Positions 8,955 to 18,294 of a stretch of DNA of 64,000 bases are shown piece after piece. Origin of the DNA: Anaeromicrobium sediminis. Lineage in GTDB: Bacteria > Bacillota > Clostridia > Peptostreptococcales > Thermotaleaceae. Position numbers and translations under genes: made by a program. Under the pieces are notes generated by a model that ran no database searches, was not told the DNA's origin, and was given only the letters and a program-made list of their open reading frames with translations. Positions within the stretch are counted from its first letter, which is position 1. Every line of letters begins with the position of its first letter. The stretch is from positions 143,096 to 207,095 of the forward strand of contig NZ_NIBG01000006.1 in the NCBI RefSeq assembly GCF_002270055.1, given 5' to 3'.

Positions 8955-9140
8955 TTGAGGTATGTGAACTTACTTCGGTCATATAAATAAAAACGTTTAG
9001 AAGGTAAGTCACTATCAGACTATAGGATGTGAATATTATACTTACGGTAGAAGGTTCATAATTGTTTGCAGCAGAGGATGCTCTGATGCTCCACCTTCTA
9101 AAAATTTTTTATTCATATTCCCTTGTAAGTGATGGAGTTT
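8955..9140 (+). repeat. Structured dispersed repeat, copy 2
   Basis: Lies in the 256-base gap between hisA and hisF. The core is 8968-9130. The closing helix is ACTTAC (8968-8973) with GTAAGT (9125-9130), where copies 1 and 3 have ACCTAC with GTAGGT. This is a compensated base-pair change. The internal helix AGAAGGT/ACCTTCT encloses GCAGCAGAG/CTCTGATGC around a GATG loop. It is in the same orientation as copy 1 and as the surrounding genes. Confidence 0.8.
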
Positions 9141-9199
9141 GTATATGATGAATTGATTAAAAGATTGAAAAGAGTTATGAGAATGGAGAGGTGATGTAG

Positions 9200-9961
9200 G
9201 TGCTTACTAAGAGAATAATCCCCTGCTTGGATGTGAAGATGGGAAGAGTGGTTAAGGGGGTAAACTTTGTAGGGTTACAGGATGTGGGAGATCCTGTTGA
9301 GATTGCTAAGGTGTATAATATGCATAAGGCAGATGAAATTGTGTTTTTAGATATAACTGCATCTCAAGAAGGTAGAAATATTATGTTAGATGTGGTGAAA
9401 AATACAGCTAAGGAGGTATTTATTCCATTAACTGTAGGTGGTGGAATAAATACTGTGGAGGATATAAAAAATACCTTAAGGGCTGGTGCTGATAAGGTGT
9501 CTATAAATTCTAGTGCTGTTAAAAATCCTAAGTTGATAACAGAGGGTGCTAAAATATTTGGAAGTCAATGTATAGTAGTGGCTATAGATGGAAAAAAGAG
9601 AGAAGATAATATGGGTTGGAACGTATATGTAAAAGGTGGAAGTGTAGATACTGGCATGGATTTAGTTCAGTGGGCTAAGGAAGTAGAATCCCTTGGGGCT
9701 GGAGAAATACTTTTAACTAGTATGGATGGAGATGGAACAAAAAGTGGCTTTGACATAGAACTGACTAAGGCTGTCTGTGAAGCAGTTAATATACCTGTGA
9801 TAGCTTCTGGGGGATGTGGTAAAATAGAAGATTTTTATGAAGTGTTTGACTCATGTAATGTGGATGCAGCTTTAGCAGCTTCTATTTTTCATTATAGGGA
9901 ATCTACTGTAAAAAAAGTTAAAGAATATTTAGGTGAAAAAAATATTCCTGTAAGGTTGTGA
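9200..9961 (+). CDS. hisF: Imidazole glycerol phosphate synthase, cyclase subunit
   Basis: Uses HisH-derived ammonia to turn PRFAR into IGP and AICAR. The 253-residue barrel begins [19 protein letters not shown] with Asp near 11, and has [10 protein letters not shown], the [11 protein letters not shown] phosphate loop near 81, [15 protein letters not shown] (second Asp near 175) and [12 protein letters not shown]. The GTG start at 9200 follows GGAGAGGTGA. Translation restarts after repeat copy 2, and the gene overlaps the next start region. Confidence 0.96.
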   Translation: MLTKRIIPCLDVKMGRVVKGVNFVGLQDVGDPVEIAKVYNMHKADEIVFLDITASQEGRNIMLDVVKNTAKEVFIPLTVGGGINTVEDIKNTLRAGADKVSINSSAVKNPKLITEGAKIFGSQCIVVAIDGKKREDNMGWNVYVKGGSVDTGMDLVQWAKEVESLGAGEILLTSMDGDGTKSGFDIELTKAVCEAVNIPVIASGGCGKIEDFYEVFDSCNVDAALAASIFHYRESTVKKVKEYLGEKNIPVRL

Positions 9962-9966
9962 TTAAT

Positions 9967-10284
9967 ATGAGCGAATATAATATAGATTTTTCAAAGGGGT
10001 TAGTTCCTACTATTATACAAGATTATGAAAGTGGTAAGGTTTTAATGTTAGCTTACATGAATGAAGAATCTTTTAGGAGGACCATGGATACTAAGAAAAC
10101 TTGGTTTTATAGTAGGTCTAGACAAAAGCTATGGAACAAGGGAGAATCATCTGGACATTTTCAACATGTGAAAGAAGTTTATATTGATTGTGATAGGGAT
10201 ACTATTTTAATAGGGGTAAAGCAAGATGGAGTAGCTTGCCATACAGGGGCAGAATCTTGTTTTTATACTAAAATATTAGGGTGA
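9967..10284 (+). CDS. hisI: Phosphoribosyl-AMP cyclohydrolase
   Basis: Hydrolyses the purine ring of PR-AMP, using zinc and magnesium. About 105 residues. Motifs are [11 protein letters not shown] near 26, [19 protein letters not shown] near 44-62, DCDRDTILI near 75, and the metal-binding [12 protein letters not shown] near 88. The start could also be GTG 9958, which overlaps the hisF stop. ATG 9967 gives the length usual for the family. hisE is a separate gene, whereas many bacteria fuse hisI and hisE. Confidence 0.93.
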   Translation: MSEYNIDFSKGLVPTIIQDYESGKVLMLAYMNEESFRRTMDTKKTWFYSRSRQKLWNKGESSGHFQHVKEVYIDCDRDTILIGVKQDGVACHTGAESCFYTKILG

Positions 10285-10288
10285 TTAT

Positions 10289-10618
10289 ATGGAGAATAAT
10301 ATACTTAAAGGTCTATATGAGACCATAGAAAATAGAAGGGATAATCCTAAAGAGGGTTCATATACTTCCTATTTGTTTGAAAAGGGAATAGACAAAATAC
10401 TAAAAAAAGTTGGAGAAGAATGTACAGAAACCATAATAGAGGCTAGTAAAGGGCATAAGGAAAACTTGAAAGAAGAAATAGGAGATTTAGTATATCATCT
10501 CATGGTACTTATGGTTCAAATGGATGTAAGTTTAGATGATGTAGGTCATATACTAGCCAGTAGGCATAAGGTACAAAACAATAAGAAACCAGAGAGAAAA
10601 GAAATAGAAAAATGGTAA
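10289..10618 (+). CDS. hisE: Phosphoribosyl-ATP pyrophosphatase
   Basis: Removes pyrophosphate from PR-ATP. The 109-residue MazG-like helical protein has the signature KVGEECTETIIEASKG near 40 and the EEIGDLVYHLMVLM metal-binding helix near 61. ATG 10289 follows AGGGTGA directly after hisI. It is the last gene of the his operon, and a strong hairpin comes next. Confidence 0.93.
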   Translation: MENNILKGLYETIENRRDNPKEGSYTSYLFEKGIDKILKKVGEECTETIIEASKGHKENLKEEIGDLVYHLMVLMVQMDVSLDDVGHILASRHKVQNNKKPERKEIEKW

Positions 10619-10650
10619 AAAAGACATATAAAAAATATAATAATTATTAA

Positions 10651-10698
10651 ACATATAGAAAAAAATACTAATATAATATTAGTATTTTTTTTATATGT
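10651..10698 (+). terminator. Terminator at the end of the his operon
   Basis: A long A/T-rich inverted repeat, with AAAAATACTAATAT facing its complement and outer ACATATA/TATATGT arms, ends in a T-rich stretch. The A/T symmetry means it could act in both directions. Confidence 0.7.
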
Positions 10699-10850
10699 TT
10701 ATGAGTAGGTCCTTACAAACTGGAAAAGAGACAGTTTTTGTGATATATTTGTATAAATGGAATAAATACATGTGTCTTTCTAATACAATAAGTACTATTA
10801 GGCCGCATTATATAAAGATTATACTTGAACTTAAAAGGAGTTGTTAGACG

Positions 10851-12509
10851 ATGGAGAATAATCATGTTCCTTCAAATTTTATAAGGAATATAATTATTGA
10901 TGATTTAAAGTCAGGAAAACATAAAGAAATAGTGACACGTTTCCCACCAGAGCCAAATGGCTATTTACATATTGGGCACGCAAAAGCTATATGCTTAAAC
11001 TTTGAACTGGCAGATGAGTTTGAAGGTAAGACATATTTACGTTTTGATGATACTAACCCAGTAAAAGAAGATGTAGAATATGTTGAGTCTATTAAAAAAG
11101 ATGTACAGTGGTTAGGGTTTGACTGGGATGGATTATATTATGCATCAAACTACTTCCAAGAAATGTACAATAGAGCTGTAATATTAATTAAAAAGGATAA
11201 GGCTTTCGTATGTGATTTAACTGCTGAGGAAATTAGAGAGTATCGTGGATCTTTAACTGAACCAGGTAAGGAAAGTCCTTATAGAAATAGATCTGTAGAA
11301 GAAAACTTAGATTTGTTTGAGCGTATGAAGAAGGGTGAATTTAAAGATGGAGAAAAGGTATTAAGAGCTAAAATTGATATGACTTCTCCTAACTTAAATA
11401 TGAGAGATCCTGTAATTTATCGTACAGTTCATGCAACTCACCATAATACGGGAGATGAGTGGTGCATTTATCCTATGTATGATTATGCTCATCCTCTGGA
11501 AGATGCCATAGAAGGTGTAACTCATTCATTATGTTCATTAGAGTTTGAAGATCATAGACCACTTTATGATTGGGCTGTAAGAGAATGTGAAATGGAATGT
11601 GTACCAAATCAATATGAATTTGCAAGACTTAATATGACAAATACAGTTATGAGTAAGAGAAAATTAAAATTATTAGTAGATGAAGATGTGGTAGATGGTT
11701 GGGATGACCCAAGAATGCCTACTATATCGGGTCTTAGAAGAAGGGGATATACTCCTGAATCTATAAGAACATTTGCTAAGGAAATTGGAATTGCTAAAAA
11801 TAATTCTACTGTAGATTCTCAAATGCTTGAGCATTTCATAAGGGAAGACTTAAAGTTAAAGGCTCCTAGAACTATGGGGGTATTAAGACCTCTTAAGGTG
11901 GTTATAACAAACTATCCAGAGGATCAAGTAGAAATGCTTGAAGCAGAAGTTAATCCTGAAAACCCAGAGATGGGAACTAGAATGATTCCATTCTCAAGAG
12001 AAATTTATATAGAACAAGAAGACTTCATGGAAGAGCCTCCAAAGAAGTATCATAGATTATATCCTGGAAATGAAGTAAGATTAAAGCATGCATACTTCAT
12101 TAAATGCAATGATGTAGTTAAAGATGAAAATGGAAATGTAGTAGAAATTCATTGTACTTATGACCCTGAAACTAAGAGTGGTACTGGATTTACAGGAAGA
12201 AAAGTAAAGGGAACTCTTCACTGGGTAGATGCTAAGGGTGCAGTGCCAGCTGAATTTAGATTATATGAGCCTTTATTATTAGATGAAGCACAAGAACCAG
12301 GAAAAGATTTCTTAGATTGTATAAACCCAAATTCTATGGAAACATTAGAAGGATTCATTGAGCCAAATATGGCTGAATCGAAACCACAAGATAAGTTCCA
12401 ATTCTTTAGACATGGATACTTTAATGTGGATTCTAAATATAGTACTGATGAAAAATTAGTATTTAATAGAATCGTAGCTTTAAAAAGTTCTTTCAAATTA
12501 AATAAGTAG
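10851..12509 (+). CDS. glnS: Glutaminyl-tRNA synthetase
   Basis: Class I synthetase that charges tRNA-Gln directly. The 552-residue product has [19 protein letters not shown] (HIGH motif near 40), the glutamine-site segments DDTNPVKE and [19 protein letters not shown], and the KMSKS-like VMSKRKLK near 266. Two C-terminal beta-barrel anticodon-binding domains follow from about 335. It has full family length with its own RBS (AAAGGAG) and terminator. A decayed copy of its 3' end occurs at 41310-41480. Confidence 0.95.
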   Translation: MENNHVPSNFIRNIIIDDLKSGKHKEIVTRFPPEPNGYLHIGHAKAICLNFELADEFEGKTYLRFDDTNPVKEDVEYVESIKKDVQWLGFDWDGLYYASNYFQEMYNRAVILIKKDKAFVCDLTAEEIREYRGSLTEPGKESPYRNRSVEENLDLFERMKKGEFKDGEKVLRAKIDMTSPNLNMRDPVIYRTVHATHHNTGDEWCIYPMYDYAHPLEDAIEGVTHSLCSLEFEDHRPLYDWAVRECEMECVPNQYEFARLNMTNTVMSKRKLKLLVDEDVVDGWDDPRMPTISGLRRRGYTPESIRTFAKEIGIAKNNSTVDSQMLEHFIREDLKLKAPRTMGVLRPLKVVITNYPEDQVEMLEAEVNPENPEMGTRMIPFSREIYIEQEDFMEEPPKKYHRLYPGNEVRLKHAYFIKCNDVVKDENGNVVEIHCTYDPETKSGTGFTGRKVKGTLHWVDAKGAVPAEFRLYEPLLLDEAQEPGKDFLDCINPNSMETLEGFIEPNMAESKPQDKFQFFRHGYFNVDSKYSTDEKLVFNRIVALKSSFKLNK

Positions 12510-12518
12510 ATATGAAAA

Positions 12519-12549
12519 GATGTAACTAAAATTAGTTACATCTTTTTAA
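12519..12549 (+). terminator. glnS terminator
   Basis: GATGTAACTAA pairs with TAGTTACATC around a 3-base loop and is followed by TTTTTAAAA. The same hairpin with two compensated base pairs recurs at 41459-41488. Confidence 0.85.
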
Positions 12550-12929
12550 AATTCTATAATAACCTGTAACTGGGCTACTATATTTTCAATCAAGCATTCA
12601 TTGTAAAGAAATAACATATTATAAAAAAATTACAACTTACATGTGTAAAGTATGCTTATTCGACGAATAATTTTGTGTAGAATTTACATGAGTTATAAAA
12701 AACATTAGACTCTCACATATAACATAGAAAGCTATAGACGTGAAAAATCCAAAGAAGGATGTTAAAACTTTAACAGTTGAAAAACACTATTAAAACTATT
12801 TATAAAATTATTATAAAGGATTAACTCGTGATTATTTAGAAAATAATTATATGAAAATATAAAAAATTCAGAAATAAAAAGGTGGAGGTGACATAGTAAT
12901 TTAAATTAACAAATTTGGAGGTATGTCGA
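12550..12929 (+). promoter_or_regulatory. Upstream region of the xanthine permease
   Basis: A gene-free stretch of 380 bases. I see a palindrome TTACATGTGTAA (12637-12648), the 11-mer TAGAATTTACA (12678-12688) that recurs upstream of the formimidoyltransferase gene (17144-17154), and a possible promoter TTGAAA-N18-TATAAA (12777-12806). No purine-riboswitch consensus (such as the UAUGG...CCGUAA core) is recognisable. PucR control is an inference. Confidence 0.4.
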
Positions 12930-14264
12930 ATGGAAGGTAACAAGAAGGTTAGAGCTAGTTCAGAAATTATGTATAAGATTGATGACAAACCACCTATTCA
13001 GATTAGTATTCTTCTGGCATTTCAACATATTATGGCTGCATTTGGTGGTATTGTTGCGGTTCCATTAGTTGTTGGAGGGGTATTAGGTTTACCTGTAAAT
13101 GATTTGGCTTTTCTAGTTAGTGCTGCTTTATTTGCAGCGGGAATAGCTACTTTTATTCAAGCAAAGGGTATTGGTATAGTAGGAGCGAGGGTTGCATGTG
13201 TAATGGGAACTGATTTTACCTTTGTTGGACCATCAATAGCTGTTGGATCAACAATGGGATTGCCGGGCATATTTGGAGCTACAATACTAGGGTCCTTTGT
13301 AGAAATTATCCTTAGTCGTTTTATTAAACCTTTACGTAGGTTTTTTCCACCGATAGTAACTGGCACAGTGGTCATGTTAATCGGATTAACATTGCTTCCA
13401 GTATCTATTGATTGGGCTGCTGGAGGATATGGAGCTCCTGATTATGGAAGCTTAACTAATGTTTCTGTAGCAGTATCGGTTTTGGTTGTAATCATGTTAT
13501 TGAATAGATATGCTAAGGGAATATTTAGTTCAGCAGCAGTCATTTTAGGGTTGATCTTTGGTTATATAATATCTTATCCTTTAGGTCTTTTAGACTTTAC
13601 ACCAATTAAGGATGCAGGATGGGTGGCAATACCTACACCTTTTAAGTATGGAATTACCTTTAGCTTAACAGCTGTGATTCCATTTATAACAGCCTATCTA
13701 GTTACTACTATTGAAACAGTAGGGTGTTTAATGGCTATTGGCGAAGCCTCTGGAAAAGAGCTAAGTAGTGAAGAAATTTCATCAGGTATTTTAGCAGATG
13801 GAGTAGGAAGCTTTATTGCTGGCTTTTTTAATGCAGGACCTAATACATCCTTTAGTCAAAATGTTGGTTTAATTCCTTTAACAAAGGTGGCAAGTAGATT
13901 TGTAGTAATAATATCAGGTATAATACTTATTCTTTTAGGACTATTCCCTAAATTTGGAGCCCTCATAGCTATAATGCCTAATCCAGTGTTAGGTGGAGCA
14001 GGTATAATAATGTTTGGTATGGTAGCAGCAGCTGGTATAAAAACCATCAAAAATGTTCCGCTGAACAATAGAAATATGCTTATACTAGCCATATCTATAG
14101 GAATTGGCCTTGGTGTTACTGTAAGACCTGATTTTTTACAGCATTTACCGAATGTGTTAAAGAGTCTATTTTCTTCAGGGATAAGTGCTGGAACTATAAC
14201 TGCATTATTGCTTAATATAATTCTTAAGGAAGAATATATAGATGAAGAGGTAGCTGTAAAATAG
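12930..14264 (+). CDS. NCS2 family uracil/xanthine-type permease
   Basis: Membrane transporter of 444 residues that brings purine or pyrimidine bases into the cell with protons. The NCS2 signature is present: FQHIMAAFGGIVAVPLV in TM1, TTIETVGCLMAIGEASG with the substrate Glu near 270, and the TM10 segment GPNTSFSQNVGLIPLTKVASR near 305, which resembles xanthine/urate carriers (PbuX/PucJ) more than UraA. The start is ATG 12930, because TTGGAGG sits 8 bases upstream. It opens the purine region and is followed by the pucR-type regulator, so xanthine or urate is the likely cargo. Confidence 0.85.
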   Translation: MEGNKKVRASSEIMYKIDDKPPIQISILLAFQHIMAAFGGIVAVPLVVGGVLGLPVNDLAFLVSAALFAAGIATFIQAKGIGIVGARVACVMGTDFTFVGPSIAVGSTMGLPGIFGATILGSFVEIILSRFIKPLRRFFPPIVTGTVVMLIGLTLLPVSIDWAAGGYGAPDYGSLTNVSVAVSVLVVIMLLNRYAKGIFSSAAVILGLIFGYIISYPLGLLDFTPIKDAGWVAIPTPFKYGITFSLTAVIPFITAYLVTTIETVGCLMAIGEASGKELSSEEISSGILADGVGSFIAGFFNAGPNTSFSQNVGLIPLTKVASRFVVIISGIILILLGLFPKFGALIAIMPNPVLGGAGIIMFGMVAAAGIKTIKNVPLNNRNMLILAISIGIGLGVTVRPDFLQHLPNVLKSLFSSGISAGTITALLLNIILKEEYIDEEVAVK

Positions 14265-14276
14265 TAGTAGATAAAA

Positions 14277-14303
14277 GAGGTTCGATATTTCGAACCTCGT
14301 TTT
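14277..14303 (+). terminator. Terminator after the permease
   Basis: A 9-bp stem GAGGTTCGA/TCGAACCTC with a 4-base loop, followed by GTTTT. It isolates the permease transcript from the regulator gene. Confidence 0.75.
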
Positions 14304-14542
14304 AATTGATTTGTAAAATGTATACAAAAACTTCCCGAGAAATTTTCAATTATCAATGAGACAATGTGTTAAAAAAGAATCAATACTAAGTTTTGTTTGT
14401 ATAAAACATACAAATAAAAGCAGATAAATAGGTATATAAAGGAAATAACTTTGTTAAATATATTCAAAAGAGGAAGGTTTTTTCTTATTTTTTGAGAAAG
14501 AGTATATTATAGGTATTCAGCTTTAGTAAAGGGGGGGGAAGT

Positions 14543-16201
14543 TTGTTAAAAGAAACAGGGATTTCTATTAAGGAAGCGCTAGAAATGGATTGTTTAAAAA
14601 CTTGTAAGCTAATTGCTGGATTTGAAGGCTATAATAATGTTATTTATAGAGTCAATATTATGGCGGATTCTGAGATTCTAAATTGGGTTAGCGAGGATGA
14701 ATTGTTATTAACTACAGCCTATTTTTTTAAAGCTGTAGAAATTGAAAAACAACTTGAGTTCATAAGGTCCCTTAAAAAGAAAAAGTTAGCTGGGATAGCA
14801 ATAAAAATATATCCCTACTTAGATAGACTGCCAAAAGAGGTGCTAGAATTAGCAAATGAATTGAAGTTTCCAATTATTGAGTTAAATTATGCAATACCCT
14901 TTACTGATATAATGGGCCCCATATTTAAGAAGATATTTAATAAGCAGGCCCTGTTACTTCAAAAAGTTGAGGATTTACATGATAATTTAATGAATATTAT
15001 TTTGACAGGTGGAGAAGTGAAAGATATTGTCACTACTTTGTCTAAAACATTATGCAATCCCATATTAGTTTTAAATAACTATTTTGATGAGTTTATATAT
15101 GATGATAAATTCTATCCCTTCGATTACAACGAACTTACGATTAAAATTGAAAAACTCATAAACAAGAATGTATATAACCAAAGTCTATCAAAAACATACT
15201 CCTGTAATATAGAGATTCATGATAAAACCTATGAAATTGTAATGGTTCCAATAGTGTTGAAAAATAGTGTCTATGGACACATTATAGCTGTAGAGGCAGA
15301 AAAAAGTGTAACAAGTTTTGACGTTGTATCAATAGAGACGGCATCTACAATTATAGCTTTAGAATTTTTAAAGAGAATGTCAATTCAAGATGTAGAGAAC
15401 AGATATACAGCAGAGTTTTTTGAAGACATTATTTCATTAGATAAAAGAAGAAAAGAAAAAGCTATAAAAAGAGCAAAATATTACAAGTTTGATCCACAGG
15501 CATATTTTAATATTATAAATATTTATTTCAATCAAAAGACACCCTGTATAACCAATGAATATGACTTTAATCAATACAAAAATAAAGGCATTTATCTTAT
15601 AAATAAGATTTGCAAAGATGAGGGCATGAAACATTTAATTACAAGCAAAGGACAAAGTATAATTATCATGTTCATGTGGAACAAAAATAAAAATTTAAAG
15701 GAAAAGATAAACAATATAGTACAGAATATTGATAAGTCAATTAAGGAAAAAATGAGCTTTATTGAATATAGTATTGGAATAGGAAGAGTTTATAGGGGTT
15801 TAGAGAATGTTCACAAGAGCCTTAAGGATGCTGACAAGGCAATTGAAGCAAGAAAAACATTTATAAATGAAACTGTTATTGACTTCGATAATCTTGGCAT
15901 ATATAAAATATTTTGTCATGATAATTTAAGGGATGAGTTACAAAAATTTTTTCAAGCCACATTACTTCCATTATGCCAATATGATGAAAAGAGGGACACG
16001 GAGCTAGTGAAAACCCTTGAAGTATATTTTGAAATGAATGGAAATCTAAAAAAGATGTCAGAACATCTTTACACCCACTATAATACAATTTTATATAGAA
16101 TTAATAGGATAAGCGAAATTACTAAGATGAATTTAGATGATGAGGGAGATAGATTTAATTTAGAAACTGCCCTAAAGATAAAAAAAATTATGGGAATATA
16201 A
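14543..16201 (+). CDS. PucR family transcriptional regulator
   Basis: A 552-residue regulator with the PucR N-terminal sensor domain (about 8-125, with NWVSEDELLLTTAYFF and ELKFPIIEL), a middle GGDEF/CdaR-like region, and a C-terminal helix-turn-helix near 490-550 (NGNLKKMSEHLYTHYNTILYR, then a leucine-rich end). The start is TTG 14543 after a GGGGGGGG run. Family members control purine or allantoin catabolism in other Firmicutes, and here the gene lies between the permease and the purine-degradation operon. Both flanking regions carry a shared 11-mer that could be its site (inference). It ends at a symmetrical terminator shared with the convergent hydrolase gene. Confidence 0.85.
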   Translation: MLKETGISIKEALEMDCLKTCKLIAGFEGYNNVIYRVNIMADSEILNWVSEDELLLTTAYFFKAVEIEKQLEFIRSLKKKKLAGIAIKIYPYLDRLPKEVLELANELKFPIIELNYAIPFTDIMGPIFKKIFNKQALLLQKVEDLHDNLMNIILTGGEVKDIVTTLSKTLCNPILVLNNYFDEFIYDDKFYPFDYNELTIKIEKLINKNVYNQSLSKTYSCNIEIHDKTYEIVMVPIVLKNSVYGHIIAVEAEKSVTSFDVVSIETASTIIALEFLKRMSIQDVENRYTAEFFEDIISLDKRRKEKAIKRAKYYKFDPQAYFNIINIYFNQKTPCITNEYDFNQYKNKGIYLINKICKDEGMKHLITSKGQSIIIMFMWNKNKNLKEKINNIVQNIDKSIKEKMSFIEYSIGIGRVYRGLENVHKSLKDADKAIEARKTFINETVIDFDNLGIYKIFCHDNLRDELQKFFQATLLPLCQYDEKRDTELVKTLEVYFEMNGNLKKMSEHLYTHYNTILYRINRISEITKMNLDDEGDRFNLETALKIKKIMGI

Positions 16202-16243
16202 AATTTGTAGATAAATAATATATATTTTAAAGTAATTTAGAAA

Positions 16244-16279
16244 TAAAAAAAGATTAAGTCATATGACTTAATCTTTTTT
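16244..16279. terminator. Bidirectional terminator between convergent genes
   Basis: A perfect palindromic hairpin, AGATTAAGTCAT/ATGACTTAATCT, flanked by seven A and seven T. It serves the + strand regulator and the - strand hydrolase. Confidence 0.9.
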
Positions 16280-16323
16280 TGTTCATTCTTCAAGGAACAT
16301 TCCACAAAAACTATAGATATTTG

Positions 16324-17016
16324 TTAATCTTCTACTAAGGCTACGGCTCTAATAGGTGAACCTGAACCATCTCGAATCTTTAATGGAAGTCCTATATAAA
16401 GAAACCTTCTATTGACAACCTTATCTAGATTACAAAGATTTTCCGTGTTTGAAATATGGTATTCTCCACAGATTAAATGACCGGAAAAATCTAAATCATC
16501 AGGATGGTCAATTGCAGGTGCATCAACTCCTATATTAACGACTCCCATATCAGCTAGCCATTTTGCAGCCCCGTAGCTTAAACCTGTATATTCAGTCTGC
16601 CACTTATCAGTACCAAAATTTCGATCATGGTGACCCGTATAGAGTAGAACTATATCTCCCTTTAAAATTTCCTGTCCAGATTTTTTTAAAGCTTCTTCTA
16701 AATCCTGTGGCTCGATATATCTGCTTGCCGGTATATGAGATAAATCTATGCAGATTGCACTGCCCCAAAAATATTCTATAGGCATTTTATCTATGGTGGG
16801 GCCATTAGGATTATATTCCCATACTCCGTCACTATGGGTACCACCATGCTCACTAATAAGTAAATTTCTTGCAGAAAAACCTAATGTTTTACTTCCTGTT
16901 ACCTTCATATTTTCTTCATGGGTCATATTAACCATTATAAAGGTAGGTTGATGCATAGGGAAAACGGACATTCCTTGAAATATTTCCTGGGAAAGATCAA
17001 TTAAACTTAATCCCAT
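16324..17016 (-). CDS. Cyclase-family metal hydrolase (kynurenine formamidase / isatin hydrolase type); candidate 4-imidazolone hydrolase
   Basis: A 230-residue protein of the cyclase family (PF04199). The metal-binding H57-x-x-T-H61-x-D63 (HGGTHSD) is visible, with LLYTGHHD near 123 and NIGVDAPAIDHPDD near 161. Family members hydrolyse amides and small lactams; isatin hydrolase opens a five-membered cyclic amide. In the purine pathway the one ring-opening step without another candidate is 4-imidazolone to formiminoglycine, also a five-membered cyclic amide, so I propose that role (inference). The gene is divergent from the formimidoyltransferase that would use its product and shares a 237-base control region with it. 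AAGGAGGAG precedes the ATG. Confidence 0.8.
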   Translation of the reverse strand: MGLSLIDLSQEIFQGMSVFPMHQPTFIMVNMTHEENMKVTGSKTLGFSARNLLISEHGGTHSDGVWEYNPNGPTIDKMPIEYFWGSAICIDLSHIPASRYIEPQDLEEALKKSGQEILKGDIVLLYTGHHDRNFGTDKWQTEYTGLSYGAAKWLADMGVVNIGVDAPAIDHPDDLDFSGHLICGEYHISNTENLCNLDKVVNRRFLYIGLPLKIRDGSGSPIRAVALVED

Positions 17017-17253
17017 CTCTATTACTCCTCCTTATTAAAGTAAGTATATTTCTTAATTATATTTGATGTTTATATATAAAATTCCCTTATAAAAAATATA
17101 CAAAAATAGATGTAAAAAAATTCTGAAAATTAGCTGTTGTTCATAGAATTTACACAAAGGTTATTTAGCATATTTTATTGAATTTTGAATTAGATATTTA
17201 ATAGGGAAAAAAACAAGTAACAGCTGTGAATAGAAAAGGAGGAAATATATATT
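17017..17253. promoter_or_regulatory. Divergent control region of the purine-degradation operon
   Basis: An A/T-rich spacer between the - strand hydrolase and the + strand operon. It contains TAGAATTTACA at 17144-17154, identical to 12678-12688 before the permease. I cannot pick out a confident -35/-10 pair for either direction. Confidence 0.4.
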
Positions 17254-18159
17254 ATGGATGAAAGAAAGTACATCTTAGCAGTTCCAAACTTTAGTGAAGG
17301 AAGGAGAACAGAAGTAGTTGAAGCTATAGTTGATCAAGTTAAAAACATAGATGGGGTAAAACTTGTAAGCTATGAACCAGAACATGATTTCAATAGAACT
17401 GTAGTAACTTTAATAGGTGAACCTAAACCACTTAAGGGAGCACTTATTAATTTGGCAAGTAAAAGCTATGAACTGATTAATATGGAAGAACAATCTGGTA
17501 CCCATCCTAGAATAGGAGCTCAGGACACTATACCTATTTTCCCATTTAAGAACATTTCCATAGAAGAATGCAAAGACTTTATAGAAGACCTAGCTGTAGA
17601 ACTTTATGAAAAGTGTGAAGTACCATTATATTTCTCAGGGTTAAATGCAAGATGTGAGGAAAGAAAGGCTTTATCATTTATTAGAAAAGGACAATATGAA
17701 GGTTTAAAGGAAGTTGCACACACAGACGAAAGAAAACCTGATATGGGACCTGCTAAATTACATACAACTGCAGGAGCAACTATTCTAAGTGCTGACTTTG
17801 AAGGATTAACTGCATACAATGTTTTCTTAGATACGGAGAATGTGCAGATAGCTAAAAAGATAGCAAAGGCTGTAAGAGGTCCAAGTGGTGGATTCTCAAC
17901 AGTAAGAGCAGTAGGGATCAAATTCCCTGAAAGAGAAGGTGTAGTTGTATCAATGAATATGTTTGATTGTGGCAAGACACCTTTATATAGGACTTTCAAC
18001 TTTGTAAAACAAGAAGCAGTAAGATACGGTGTTGCAGTTACTGGCTCTGAGCTAGTTGGTCCAGTTAAATTAGATTATTTACTAAATTCTTTAGAGTATT
18101 TACTTGGTCTTGAAAACTTTACAAAGGAACAAATCTTAGAAACACACTTGATGGACTAA
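17254..18159 (+). CDS. Formimidoyltransferase (FtcD N-terminal type); candidate glycine formimidoyltransferase
   Basis: Transfers a formimino group to tetrahydrofolate. The 301-residue protein matches only the transferase half of FTCD: VPNFSEGRR at the start, SGTHPRIGAQDTIPI near 81-95 with H84 at the position of the catalytic His, and GPAKLHTTAGATILS near 165. The cyclodeaminase half is absent. Annotation by similarity would be glutamate formimidoyltransferase. In this locus the donor is more likely formiminoglycine (EC 2.1.2.4), the last intermediate of clostridial xanthine breakdown, giving glycine and formimino-THF. That substrate choice is inference. It is the first gene of the purine operon, with AAAGGAGG upstream. 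Confidence 0.85.
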   Translation: MDERKYILAVPNFSEGRRTEVVEAIVDQVKNIDGVKLVSYEPEHDFNRTVVTLIGEPKPLKGALINLASKSYELINMEEQSGTHPRIGAQDTIPIFPFKNISIEECKDFIEDLAVELYEKCEVPLYFSGLNARCEERKALSFIRKGQYEGLKEVAHTDERKPDMGPAKLHTTAGATILSADFEGLTAYNVFLDTENVQIAKKIAKAVRGPSGGFSTVRAVGIKFPEREGVVVSMNMFDCGKTPLYRTFNFVKQEAVRYGVAVTGSELVGPVKLDYLLNSLEYLLGLENFTKEQILETHLMD

Positions 18160-18294
18160 GAAGAAATAGTTTGATTATTTTAAAGGTATAAGCTTTAAAG
18201 TCTGACATAAATATAGATGACCCAAGATTTACTTTTAGAGTTTTACCATTAGCTATTAGGCAAATAAATATAAAAAAATAAGGGGGACTTACTC

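Noticed and set aside
6762..9130. The dispersed repeats as CRISPR or insertion sequences
   Set aside because: There are only single copies per site, no regular spacers, no transposase frame and no clear target-site duplication.
10699..10850. Possible T-box leader before glnS
   Set aside because: No T-box consensus (GGTGG-ACCGCG type) and no antiterminator-terminator pair can be seen.
12881..12899. A strong ribosome-binding-like AGGTGGAGGTGA before the NCS2 permease
   Set aside because: The only frame it could start is three codons long (GTG ACA TAG). The permease has its own TTGGAGG. No leader peptide can be supported.
12550..12929. Possible purine riboswitch before the permease
   Set aside because: The conserved junction and loop sequences of the purine riboswitch are not present, and no suitable P1-P2-P3 fold was found by eye.
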